NCBI GenBank assembly: GCA_902791885.1
Contig: CADAXO010000091.1
Span: 1-13,769 of the forward strand
Direction: 5' to 3'
Length of the DNA stretch: 13,769 nucleotides
Origin: Oscillospiraceae bacterium
Lineage (GTDB): Bacteria > Bacillota_A > Clostridia > Saccharofermentanales > Saccharofermentanaceae
Part shown: one piece after another, positions 1 to 6,770 of the stretch
Layout of the letters: each line of letters opens with the position of its first letter
Position numbering within the stretch: position 1 is the first letter of the stretch
Translations under genes and position numbers: made by a program
The notes under the pieces: generated by a model
What the model saw: only the letters and a program-made list of their open reading frames with translations
What the model was told of the DNA's origin: nothing
Database searches by the model: none

Positions 1-74
1 GAACCATGTCAGAGGAAGCTTTAGAGTATATGTCGGAGATTTGATCTTTGCGGAAACGGGAAAAGCTCACTTAA

Positions 75-83
75 TGGTATAAT
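75..83 (+). promoter_or_regulatory. Extended -10 promoter of the LCP gene, probably leaderless
   Basis: The sequence reads TGG TATAAT, a perfect -10 hexamer with the TGn extension. It is followed by exactly 7 nt (CTCTTTT) and then the ATG at 91. No Shine-Dalgarno sequence lies before this ATG and no convincing -35 is seen at 16-18 nt. Transcription normally starts about 7 nt after the hexamer, so the mRNA would begin at or next to the start codon. The remaining bases 1-74 hold no gene I can assign. Confidence 0.7.
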
Positions 84-90
84 CTCTTTT

Positions 91-1125
91 ATGAAAAAGG
101 CAGACAAGAAAACAATAGGAATGGCTGCAGCTGCAGTGGGAGTCATAGCTCTTGCGGCAGGTGTCGCGATATTCCTTCATAACAAAGAGATGAATACCCC
201 CTCCGTGTCAGACGGTCCGGAGACTTCCGGGACTTCGGTTACCCAGTCTACATTTGAGGCGACTTTTGATCCCGATTCCGAGTCTCCTACTGCTGAGAGA
301 CTTATAGTCTTTAACGGTTCGACCTACCGCTACAGGGAGGATATCGACACTTTGCTGATCATCGGTCTTGATGATCTCGAGGCGGAGGAGATGACAAATA
401 CCCACCGCAACAACAGTATGGCGGACTTCCTGTTGCTTGTTGTATTCGATAACACGAACAAGACCTATAAGATCATACAGATCAACAGAGATACCATGAC
501 GGCTACGCGTAAGTATGATGCGTTCGGCCAGTATGAGGGCCTTATCGACCAGCAGATAGCATTATCGCACACTTACGGAACCGGCGGGGATGACAGCTGC
601 CGCGATACCGTATTTGCAGTGTCCAATCTGCTCTACGATGCCGATGTCGATAACTATATGGCCATAACGATGGCTGCTGTTCCAATCATGAACGATCTTG
701 TCGGCGGTGTCGATGTTGTTATCGAGGATAACTTCGCAGGCGTTGAGGATGATTTTGTTACGGGTGAGACGGTCCATCTTGAATTCGTAAGATCGCGTAT
801 GTCCATGCAGGATGATCCGACCAATATTGCCAGAATGAGCCGTCAGAGGACGTATATGGTCGCTTTCATGGAAGCTTTGAGTTCTGCTATGGCTGCGGAC
901 CCGGACTTCGAAGTAAGGGCATTCTCGGCGCTCGGAGACACGATGTTAAGTGACATGACCACTGACCGTATCGAGGAGCTCGCCGACCGCTTCACCGAAT
1001 ATGAAGAGGAAGCGATCCTTGTTCCCGAAGGCGAATCGGTCGAGGGTGACAGATTTATGGAGTTCTACGTTGATGAAGCCGCGCTTCAGCAGATGGTAGT
1101 CGATACATTCTACGAACCCGTCTGA
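91..1125 (+). CDS. LCP (LytR-CpsA-Psr) family glycopolymer-peptidoglycan ligase-like protein
   Basis: This 344-residue protein is predicted to sit in the membrane with its domain outside the cell. Known LCP enzymes move lipid-linked glycopolymers such as capsule or teichoic acid onto peptidoglycan. Residues about 8-29 form a transmembrane anchor, followed by a Ser/Thr/Pro-rich linker to about 70. LCP landmarks follow in order: DTLLIIGLDD (86-95), NRDTM (132-136), the SHTYGTGG stretch (159-166), LVGGVDV (203-209) and VRSRM (233-237) with RMSRQR (248-253), which supply the usual catalytic and pyrophosphate-binding Arg/Asp residues. The aspartate before the final Arg cluster is displaced compared with the common GDF-R-x-x-RQ form (here DDPTNIARMSRQ). 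The gene converges on the cpsCDB-sortase operon, which fits a role attaching the polysaccharide that operon controls. The substrate cannot be told from sequence. The start is the ATG just after the extended -10. Confidence 0.85.
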   Translation: MKKADKKTIGMAAAAVGVIALAAGVAIFLHNKEMNTPSVSDGPETSGTSVTQSTFEATFDPDSESPTAERLIVFNGSTYRYREDIDTLLIIGLDDLEAEEMTNTHRNNSMADFLLLVVFDNTNKTYKIIQINRDTMTATRKYDAFGQYEGLIDQQIALSHTYGTGGDDSCRDTVFAVSNLLYDADVDNYMAITMAAVPIMNDLVGGVDVVIEDNFAGVEDDFVTGETVHLEFVRSRMSMQDDPTNIARMSRQRTYMVAFMEALSSAMAADPDFEVRAFSALGDTMLSDMTTDRIEELADRFTEYEEEAILVPEGESVEGDRFMEFYVDEAALQQMVVDTFYEPV

Positions 1126-1159
1126 TGAACTCTCTGCTTAACAGATAAATACAATTGAA

Positions 1160-1189
1160 GAACCCCCAGGTCCAAGGATCCGGGGGTTC
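1160..1189. terminator. Hairpin between convergent LCP gene and sortase operon, likely bidirectional terminator
   Basis: GAACCCCC (1160-1167) pairs perfectly with GGGGGTTC (1182-1189). A bulged A is followed by two more G-C pairs, and the loop is about 9 nt. It lies in the 106-nt gap between stop codons of converging genes. A strong T tract is missing downstream on the plus strand. On the minus strand it is followed by a moderately T-rich stretch. The position and stem strength support termination for both units. Confidence 0.65.
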
Positions 1190-1231
1190 ATTGCTGTCAG
1201 CAAAATATAAAAATTACATTTGCATCAAGCG

Positions 1232-1879
1232 TCAGGCAGCAGATACTGCTGACTTCTTGGATGTCTTGAAGCAAATGCCTGCACCTGCGAGAGCCGTTAT
1301 CGAGAGGACTAACCAAACGACTGACTCGTAGCCGGTCTGAGCGGATGTGGCGCCACCGGTTGTTGCCGCATCAGCATCAGCATCTGTACCTGCATCAGCG
1401 CCGGATGCATCACTTGTCTTAACTACGAATGCAACAGGGCAAAGGTGGCTGAGAACAGCGTGAATTACGTTTCCATCCTGTGTGAAGGAAGCGGAATCCC
1501 AAGCCTGTGTAGCTTCGTTCCAGTAAAGAACAGCGAGAACTTCCTGAGCTGAGTCGCGAACAAATGTTACAAGAAGAGCACCGTTAGATGCAAAATACTG
1601 GTCATTTACATTCTGACCTGCGTCGTTTGTGACTTCAACGTCAACCATGTCGAGTGAGAACTCGGCACCCTCACCTGCAGCAGCAACAGCAGCATCAGGA
1701 AGAGCAGCGATAGCAGCATCTGAAGGGGTTGCTTCTCTGATAACGATGTGGTAACCGTCTACACTTCCGCCTGATACAGTGTCACCACCGGAAGGGGAAG
1801 GGCTCTCAGCAGCCATAGCAGGAACTGCCATAGCAAATACAAGAGCAGCAGCAGCCAAAATCGAGACTAACTTCTTCAT
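1232..1879 (-). CDS. Small sortase-anchored surface protein (SAQTG sorting signal)
   Basis: This 215-residue secreted protein of unknown specific role is probably fixed to the cell wall by the sortase encoded just upstream. A signal peptide covers residues 1 to about 23 (MKK, then an Ala/Leu/Val core ending AMA). A compact beta-rich domain follows (about 41-154), whose pattern of VLYWNEATQAWD and then DGNVIHAVLSHLCPVAFVV resembles ZU5-like modules of Gram-positive surface proteins. Next comes a Gly/Ala/Asp/Thr-rich linker and a C-terminal sorting signal: SAQTG (179-183), a hydrophobic helix (about 186-204) and a basic tail containing KTSKKS. The motif is a variant of the (N/S/P)PxT(N/G) signals used by class B sortases. 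An ATG two codons upstream (1885) is only 2 nt from the AAGGAG at 1888-1893. The ATG at 1879 has the proper 8-nt spacing, so it was chosen. Last gene of the cps-sortase operon. Confidence 0.75.
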   Translation of the reverse strand: MKKLVSILAAAALVFAMAVPAMAAESPSPSGGDTVSGGSVDGYHIVIREATPSDAAIAALPDAAVAAAGEGAEFSLDMVDVEVTNDAGQNVNDQYFASNGALLVTFVRDSAQEVLAVLYWNEATQAWDSASFTQDGNVIHAVLSHLCPVAFVVKTSDASGADAGTDADADAATTGGATSAQTGYESVVWLVLSITALAGAGICFKTSKKSAVSAA

Positions 1880-1912
1880 CAGCATATCTCCTTTCTTAAG
1901 ATTTCGCTATGT

Positions 1913-2722
1913 TCATTGGTCAGACAGGGTTGCCATAACCAAAAAGCGACGTGTTGAATTGCCCGTAAGGCAAGTCGACAGGATCAGGACGCGATCCGTG
2001 GCCGGATCCTGCGGTGCGTACTCTTCGTTCTGAAAAGCACCAAGCTCCCTGATATCCATCACAGTTTGAAAAAAACTTTGATAAACTTCAGGGTTGCCCA
2101 TGTCATTATAATACAGAATATGCGATCTGTTAAATGGTATTGCTGCAAACACTTTGTAAACTAGCACTCCTGAGGGCGTATATATCCTGATTTCAGGGTC
2201 CGTTGCCAGGAATTCAGGATCTGTAAAATAGTCCTGAAGGTGCCCAAACATTATGTTTCCGGCGTTCATATGGTGTCCGTACAAAATTGTAACAGGATCG
2301 TCAAAATCTGTTGAGTTATAGGTCGCTTCAGAGAAGATCGCGCCGCCTGCGGAGTACTCTCCGTCGGAATTTGTCCTTAAATACTGGCGGTCGTTGTCAG
2401 GATTCTGAAGAACCGGGTATGAGATATCGGTGCCGGGGATCTCGATCCAGGCGTAGATATCGGGGTTTATGGCCTGTAAAGCCTCAAAATCGACCGTAAG
2501 AGTGTCTTCCTCAGGCTGTAAACGGCCTGATTCGGGGTCTTCGGGGTCTGCATCAAGGGGGATTACGGATACTCCTTCGATAGCGGGAGCCGGCGCAGGG
2601 CCTAATTCCTCAGTCTTTAGATCCGTAGGGGAGTAAGTATCGAGGAAGAACTTGACCCCGGCGAAGACCGCGATACCTAGGAAGATGAATCCGAGTATGA
2701 GTTTGATCTTTCTCATATTCAT
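1913..2722 (-). CDS. srtB: Class B sortase
   Basis: A membrane-anchored cysteine transpeptidase of 269 residues that cleaves sorting signals and links surface proteins to peptidoglycan. An N-terminal transmembrane segment (about 7-27) precedes a Pro/Glu/Asp-rich linker. The catalytic domain begins near 78 (DFEALQAINPDIYAWIEIPG, typical of class B). Catalytic residues visible are His150 in LYGHHM, Cys251 in LSTC and an Arg at 258/259 in TRRFLV. The ATG overlaps the stop of cpsB as ATGA, with GGAGGT at 2731-2736 eight nt upstream. The surface protein with the SAQTG signal starts 33 nt after the stop, which makes it the obvious substrate. Placement behind the CpsB phosphatase gene is less usual and suggests co-expression with polysaccharide control. 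The class assignment is firm; exclusive use of one substrate is inference. Confidence 0.9.
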   Translation of the reverse strand: MNMRKIKLILGFIFLGIAVFAGVKFFLDTYSPTDLKTEELGPAPAPAIEGVSVIPLDADPEDPESGRLQPEEDTLTVDFEALQAINPDIYAWIEIPGTDISYPVLQNPDNDRQYLRTNSDGEYSAGGAIFSEATYNSTDFDDPVTILYGHHMNAGNIMFGHLQDYFTDPEFLATDPEIRIYTPSGVLVYKVFAAIPFNRSHILYYNDMGNPEVYQSFFQTVMDIRELGAFQNEEYAPQDPATDRVLILSTCLTGNSTRRFLVMATLSDQ

Positions 2723-3459
2723 ACGGCTGCACCTCCCATCATGGCCATTCTTGATGCATCGATTACCAAAGAGTTGTTCTTTTCGATGTGTGAAAGTGAG
2801 TCGGGACCGAGCTTCTTCGTTATAAAGTTTACGGCTTCGCCAAGATTCGGAGCTCTGCCTGCCGTGTTATGGGCATCGGACCCGAGGAAATCTATCGTGT
2901 GTGAAGATACCATTCGAAGCGCCTTCCTCTTTGTCATGCCGGACAAGAAGAATTCGGCGTTGCACTGCACGAGGATGCCCGTATTCAGAAGTTCATCGAT
3001 CTTTTTGGAACCCTGGATGGACATATATCTCTCGATATGAGCCGCGACGGGGATAAGACCGAGGTTACTTAATTCAGAAACTTCCCTGATCATATAGTCG
3101 CTCCACTTGCTGAAGGGCATCTCGACCAGGATAAGCTTAGTGTTCTGAAGGCAAAGACGGGATATGTCCTCGCATGTGCTCATGCCCCTGAAGTAATATA
3201 CTTCGGCACCAAGTAATATAGACGGATAGTTCGCAGCACCGCCGTAAGAAGTATCCAATGCAGATATCAAAGAATCGTATGCTTCGTTTCTTTTCTCTAG
3301 GAATCTTGCGGGACTCATCATGTCGGCATAGAAGTGGGGCGTCGCACATACATGGCTGAAACCCTGTTCTTTCCACATATCAAGCATAGCGACGGACATC
3401 TCAATGTTTTTGCTTCCGTCGTCCACACCGGGGATCAAATGTGAGTGAAAATCAAGCAT
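2719..3459 (-). CDS. cpsB: PHP-family protein-tyrosine phosphatase CpsB/Wzh
   Basis: A manganese-dependent phosphotyrosine phosphatase, 246 residues, near the usual family length. In Gram-positive capsule systems it removes phosphate from the C-terminal tyrosines of the CpsD kinase. The PHP metal-binding motifs are all present: DFHSH (3-7), ATPHF (39-43), GAEVYY (84-89), EMPF (113-116), AHIERY (140-145) and LGSDAHN (192-198). No signal peptide is seen, so it should be cytoplasmic. It begins 5 nt after the cpsD stop. Its own ribosome binding site is weak (AAGG, 3 nt from the ATG), so translation is probably coupled to cpsD. Its stop overlaps the sortase start by 4 nt. Confidence 0.9.
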   Translation of the reverse strand: MLDFHSHLIPGVDDGSKNIEMSVAMLDMWKEQGFSHVCATPHFYADMMSPARFLEKRNEAYDSLISALDTSYGGAANYPSILLGAEVYYFRGMSTCEDISRLCLQNTKLILVEMPFSKWSDYMIREVSELSNLGLIPVAAHIERYMSIQGSKKIDELLNTGILVQCNAEFFLSGMTKRKALRMVSSHTIDFLGSDAHNTAGRAPNLGEAVNFITKKLGPDSLSHIEKNNSLVIDASRMAMMGGAAV

Positions 3460-3464
3460 AAGCC

Positions 3465-4232
3465 TTATTTCTTGTAAGCACCGTACCCGTACTTATAATA
3501 GCCTTTTTTGTAATAACGCTTGTAAGATCTGCTCTTGGAGAAGTCGGCGTTGGTGAATACGAAGCCGATGATCCTTGCGTTAGCCTGTCTGAACTGTCTC
3601 ATAACATCCGACAGACCTCTCTTGGAAGCAACCTCGTTTCTTACTACTACGATCATTCCGGAGATAAACGTGGAAGTGATGAGAGCGTCGGAAACGACTG
3701 TAACAGGGGGAAGATCGAGGATGATAACATCGTAGAATTCCCTGAGTGTTTTAATAAGGTGCTTCATTCTTCCGGACTGCATAAGCTCCGAAGGGTTCGG
3801 AGGGATGCTTCCTGAAGTGATAACGTCAAACTTGACCATTATACTCGGATCCGAAGTCTGGAAAACAGCCTTCTGGATGGCATCGGAAGGTGAATTGAGC
3901 TCTACGAGAAGGTTGGAGATACCGGGCGTAGGCTTAAGATTAAGTCTTGCCGCGAAGTTCGGGATTCTCATGTCACCTTCGATAAGAAGAACTTTCTTCT
4001 TGGTCTCTGCAAGTGTATATGCAAGGTTGATGGAAGTAAGAGACTTACCTTCACCCTTAAATGTCGATGTCATACCGATAACGGGACACTTCTCCTCTGC
4101 GGGGAATGAGAACATTACGTTGGTTCTGAGGAGCTTGTAGGCCTCGGATGAAGCAAAGTTAAGCTTCGGTCCGATCATAAACTTACGCTCTACAGCGATA
4201 TTGGCAGCCTTATCGTTCTCTTTCTTAGCCAT
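3465..4232 (-). CDS. cpsD: Bacterial tyrosine kinase CpsD/Wze
   Basis: A cytoplasmic BY-kinase of 255 residues that autophosphorylates on tyrosine and, with CpsC, tunes polysaccharide chain length and export. Visible motifs are Walker A (STFKGEGKS, 56-64), Walker A' (LIEGDMRIP, 83-91, Asp87) and Walker B (VIILDLPP, 169-176, Asp173). The C-terminal tail holds eight tyrosines within the last 19 residues (Y237, Y240, Y241, Y245, Y246, Y248, Y250, Y253), the expected phosphorylation cluster. The frame stays open upstream to an ATG at 4304, but that start has no ribosome binding site, lies deep inside cpsC and adds a non-conserved leader. The ATG at 4232 has AAGGAG at 4244-4249 and overlaps cpsC by 8 nt, so it is preferred. 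Confidence 0.9.
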   Translation of the reverse strand: MAKKENDKAANIAVERKFMIGPKLNFASSEAYKLLRTNVMFSFPAEEKCPVIGMTSTFKGEGKSLTSINLAYTLAETKKKVLLIEGDMRIPNFAARLNLKPTPGISNLLVELNSPSDAIQKAVFQTSDPSIMVKFDVITSGSIPPNPSELMQSGRMKHLIKTLREFYDVIILDLPPVTVVSDALITSTFISGMIVVVRNEVASKRGLSDVMRQFRQANARIIGFVFTNADFSKSRSYKRYYKKGYYKYGYGAYKK

Positions 4233-5001
4233 TTGCCTTCTTGCTCCTTTCCTTCGAAGATCTGGAAGAACCGTAATATCCGTATCCGGAGTTGCGGCTG
4301 TCACTTAAATCAGGGATAACAGCAAGCAAGGGGATATCAGGATATGTATCCGTGAGATAATCTTCGCTCTGGATGCTGTCATCAAGGAGATATCCTATGA
4401 TAATGACAGCACATACAAGTACGAATCCTGCCATTGCGCCGATAGCGGTGTTCTTGGTGTTGCTCGGAGCGCTCTTGGTAGAAGGAACGATAGCATAGTC
4501 AACGATCTTAACGTCGCTTCCGAGAACGATCTCAGAGATCTTATCGGGGAGAACACGTGCGATAACGTTGGCGATCTTTTCTGATTCCTGAGGAGACTCC
4601 GTAGTTACGGTGATACGGAAGACCTCGGTATTGTTTACGGAAGCCGCACTGATACGGCTGTTAAGCTGGTCATAATTGTAGCTCGTGCCGGATTCCTCGA
4701 TAACTTCGTTCAAGACTCTTCTTGACTTCAGGATAACAACATAAGTGTCAACGAGCTTCTGAGCTGCAGAGAGGTCGGCGTTCGAGATGGAGAAGGAAGC
4801 ACTTCCGACTGAGATGTTGGAGTTGTTAACATAAAGGAGTGTGCTCGCGGTGTACTGGGGCTTGATGAAAGCAAAAGTATACCCGAAAGCAATAGCGCCT
4901 CCGAGGACTGAAACCACGATGATTATCCAGATCTTACTGAGCAAAACCTGCAAAAGATCGAGCAGATCTATCTCAAATTCTTCGTTCTTTCTCTCATTCA
5001 T
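4225..5001 (-). CDS. cpsC: Polysaccharide co-polymerase / kinase adaptor CpsC/Wzd (Wzz domain)
   Basis: A 258-residue membrane protein that acts as the activating partner of the CpsD kinase and regulates polysaccharide length. The N-terminal EIDLLDLLQVL motif of Wzz proteins (10-20) precedes TM1 (about 24-46). An extracellular loop of about 135 residues follows, then the proline-containing stretch VPSTKSAPSN (172-181) and TM2 (about 185-206). The cytoplasmic tail ends in a Ser/Tyr/Gly-rich and then basic segment. In Gram-positives kinase and adaptor are separate proteins, as here. It is the first gene of the cps-sortase operon. Its ATG has no Shine-Dalgarno sequence but sits 7 nt after an extended -10 element. 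Confidence 0.9.
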   Translation of the reverse strand: MNERKNEEFEIDLLDLLQVLLSKIWIIIVVSVLGGAIAFGYTFAFIKPQYTASTLLYVNNSNISVGSASFSISNADLSAAQKLVDTYVVILKSRRVLNEVIEESGTSYNYDQLNSRISAASVNNTEVFRITVTTESPQESEKIANVIARVLPDKISEIVLGSDVKIVDYAIVPSTKSAPSNTKNTAIGAMAGFVLVCAVIIIGYLLDDSIQSEDYLTDTYPDIPLLAVIPDLSDSRNSGYGYYGSSRSSKERSKKANG

Positions 5002-5008
5002 ACGCGCT

Positions 5009-5017
5009 AGTGTAACA
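5009..5017 (-). promoter_or_regulatory. Extended -10 promoter of cpsC, probably leaderless
   Basis: On the minus strand the sequence reads TGT TACACT, then exactly 7 nt (AGCGCGT), then the cpsC ATG. TACACT matches the -10 consensus at the key positions T1, A2 and T6. No Shine-Dalgarno sequence is present. The 56-nt gap between the upstream ThDP-enzyme stop and cpsC is strongly AT-rich, as expected for a promoter, but no good -35 is seen. An inverted copy of TGTTAC lies at 5046-5051 on the plus strand and might be a regulator half-site. Confidence 0.5.
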
Positions 5018-5057
5018 TTTTAGTTAAGTAAAATAAATAATCTTTTGTTACTAATAG

Positions 5058-6746
5058 CTAACAATTAGTTTCATCTAATTCCATTAAATATGTGTATTTT
5101 GCCCTATCAAGAAGAGGCTCCTGGTCCTGATTAGGCTTTCCGAACTCAAGCTTCGGGTATACATAAGTGGGTTCTGTTATGGAGACTTCGACAAAAAGCG
5201 GGCCTTCGACATCGAAAAGCTTACCGTCAATATCCTCCTCATTCCTTACAGATCTATAAGGGATCTTATATGCTTCCGATATTGCCTTGAAGTCCGGTAC
5301 AGTGTAGCCGCCCTCGGGTACAGTCTGGGCATAATTATCTTCGAAGTACATCTCCTGGAAATGACGTATCATGCCGAGAGCTGAGTTGTTGAAAAGAATG
5401 ATCTTAACGGGAAGCTTCTCTCTTGCGATTGTCTGAAGCTCCTGAATATTCATCTGGATTCCGCCGTCTCCCGAGAAGGAATAGACATCCTTGCCGTCCG
5501 CGACCGCACATCCTATGGCGGCGGGGAGGGAGTAACCCATGGCTCCGTGTCCTCCGGAGAAGAATATCCTCTGGCCGTCCTTAACCTTGAAGGATTGGGC
5601 CACCCAGACCTGGTTCTGGCCGACGTCTGTGGTGATAACGGAATCGCCCGGGATAACTTCGCTTATCTTACTTACCAGCTTGTTAGGAAGTCTGTCATCT
5701 ATATCCTTCAGTTCTTCACGGATCTTCGCGCAGACTTTGTTCCAGCCCGTAAGATCTTTGGCCTCGGCATTAAGGAGTATATTCAGCACGTCCTTAACGT
5801 CGGCATGTATCTGTATCTCATTCGCGTGTGCTTTTAAGCTTAACTCGCCTTTGTCGATCTCTACTCGTACGATCTTCGCATCGGGAGCGAAGTTCTCTCT
5901 CTTGGCTCCGGTCTGTCTTACATCGAGTCTTGCTCCGAGGCTTATCACAAGGTCGCTCTTGGCAACGATGAAGTTTGCCGTTCTGTTGCCGTATGCGCCT
6001 ATGAAGCCGTAAGAATCCGGTGCGGCATCAACCGCAAGCATAGTCGTTACAACAGGGATGTTAAGCCGGCGTGCGACTTCATTGAGTTCGCGTGTGACTC
6101 CTGCCGTCTTGATGCCGGAGCCTGCAAGGATAACGGGCCTTTCTGCCTCGGACAAAACCTTAAGAAGTTCGTCGTAAGAAGCATTGCGCTCATAGGAAGG
6201 AATATCGAATCCTTCAAGTGAGGAAGGGTCTATGTCTGCCCGGAAAATATCCATGGGGATATCGAGAAGAACAGGGCCTCTTCGTCCTTCCATAGCGATA
6301 TAGAAAGCGTATTCAAGATACCAGCGGAGCCTGGAAGCGTCTGTTATACGTACGGCGTATTTGGTGACGGGAGATGCCATCGAGACGATGTCAGTCTCCT
6401 GAAATCCTCTCTGTCTTACGCCGAGGTCTCCTTTATATTCGAAAGAATTTACCTGCCCCGTGATGAAAAGCGTCGGGATCGAGTCGAAATATGCGTTGCA
6501 GATTCCGGTGAGAAGATTTGTCGCACCGGGACCGCTCGTGGCATACGCCACACCCACATTGCCTGTAGTCTGTGCGTAACCGCATGCCGCGAATGCCGCG
6601 CCCTGTTCGTGATATGTGACATGAGACCTTACGGACGACTTGCTCAATGAGTCCATAAGATGCGTGACCATGCCTCCGGGATAACCGAAGACATCGGTGA
6701 TATTACGACTTAAAAGAAATTCGACAATGTAATCCGAGGCTTTCAT
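5058..6746 (-). CDS. Acetolactate-synthase-like ThDP-dependent enzyme
   Basis: A 562-residue ThDP enzyme of the acetohydroxyacid synthase large-subunit family, which condenses two pyruvates, or pyruvate plus another 2-oxoacid. Domain order is the Pyr domain (FGYPGG at 20-25; catalytic Glu47 in YHEQGAAFA), a central domain (LDVRQTGAKRENFAPDA, 274-290) and the PP domain (TDVGQNQVW 373-381; GHGAMGYSLPAAIG 399-412; ThDP/Mg site GDGG to Asn433). RQRGFQETDIV (111-121) is close to the AHAS substrate-entry segment. The position of the AHAS specificity tryptophan (RQWQ in E. coli AHAS II) is Phe463 here (RHFQ). No small regulatory subunit is encoded nearby. Such enzymes also occur in polysaccharide clusters making modified sugars or acids, which fits the adjacent cps operon. 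It could equally be catabolic or biosynthetic acetolactate synthase. Family certain, substrate not. Confidence 0.85.
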   Translation of the reverse strand: MKASDYIVEFLLSRNITDVFGYPGGMVTHLMDSLSKSSVRSHVTYHEQGAAFAACGYAQTTGNVGVAYATSGPGATNLLTGICNAYFDSIPTLFITGQVNSFEYKGDLGVRQRGFQETDIVSMASPVTKYAVRITDASRLRWYLEYAFYIAMEGRRGPVLLDIPMDIFRADIDPSSLEGFDIPSYERNASYDELLKVLSEAERPVILAGSGIKTAGVTRELNEVARRLNIPVVTTMLAVDAAPDSYGFIGAYGNRTANFIVAKSDLVISLGARLDVRQTGAKRENFAPDAKIVRVEIDKGELSLKAHANEIQIHADVKDVLNILLNAEAKDLTGWNKVCAKIREELKDIDDRLPNKLVSKISEVIPGDSVITTDVGQNQVWVAQSFKVKDGQRIFFSGGHGAMGYSLPAAIGCAVADGKDVYSFSGDGGIQMNIQELQTIAREKLPVKIILFNNSALGMIRHFQEMYFEDNYAQTVPEGGYTVPDFKAISEAYKIPYRSVRNEEDIDGKLFDVEGPLFVEVSITEPTYVYPKLEFGKPNQDQEPLLDRAKYTYLMELDETNC

Positions 6747-6755
6747 TATGAGTTT

Positions 6756-6764
6756 ATTCTAACA
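6756..6764 (-). promoter_or_regulatory. Extended -10 promoter of the ThDP-enzyme gene, probably leaderless
   Basis: On the minus strand the sequence reads TGT TAGAAT (5 of 6 matches plus TGn), then 9 nt, then the ATG at 6746. It sits in the 24-nt gap after the CobW fusion stop, where no Shine-Dalgarno sequence is found. This suggests the gene is not simply translated from a long message started upstream but has its own start point within about 3 nt of the ATG. No clear -35. Confidence 0.55.
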
Positions 6765-6770
6765 TAAGGA

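Noticed and set aside
3..82. Possible 3' tail of an upstream plus-strand gene (frame 3 ending at 42-44, or frame 2 ending at 80-82)
   Set aside because: Both short frames are open to the window edge and read plausibly as protein ends, but neither can be identified and open stretches this short are expected by chance. The frame-2 stop would also lie within the TATAAT of the LCP promoter.
4233..4304. Longer cpsD start at 4304
   Set aside because: No ribosome binding site, deep overlap with cpsC, and a 24-residue leader without family similarity. The start at 4232 has AAGGAG at a workable distance.
5539..6012. Plus-strand 157-codon open frame antisense to the ThDP enzyme
   Set aside because: It is a shadow of the acetolactate-synthase-like gene, whose ThDP and substrate motifs cover the same bases.
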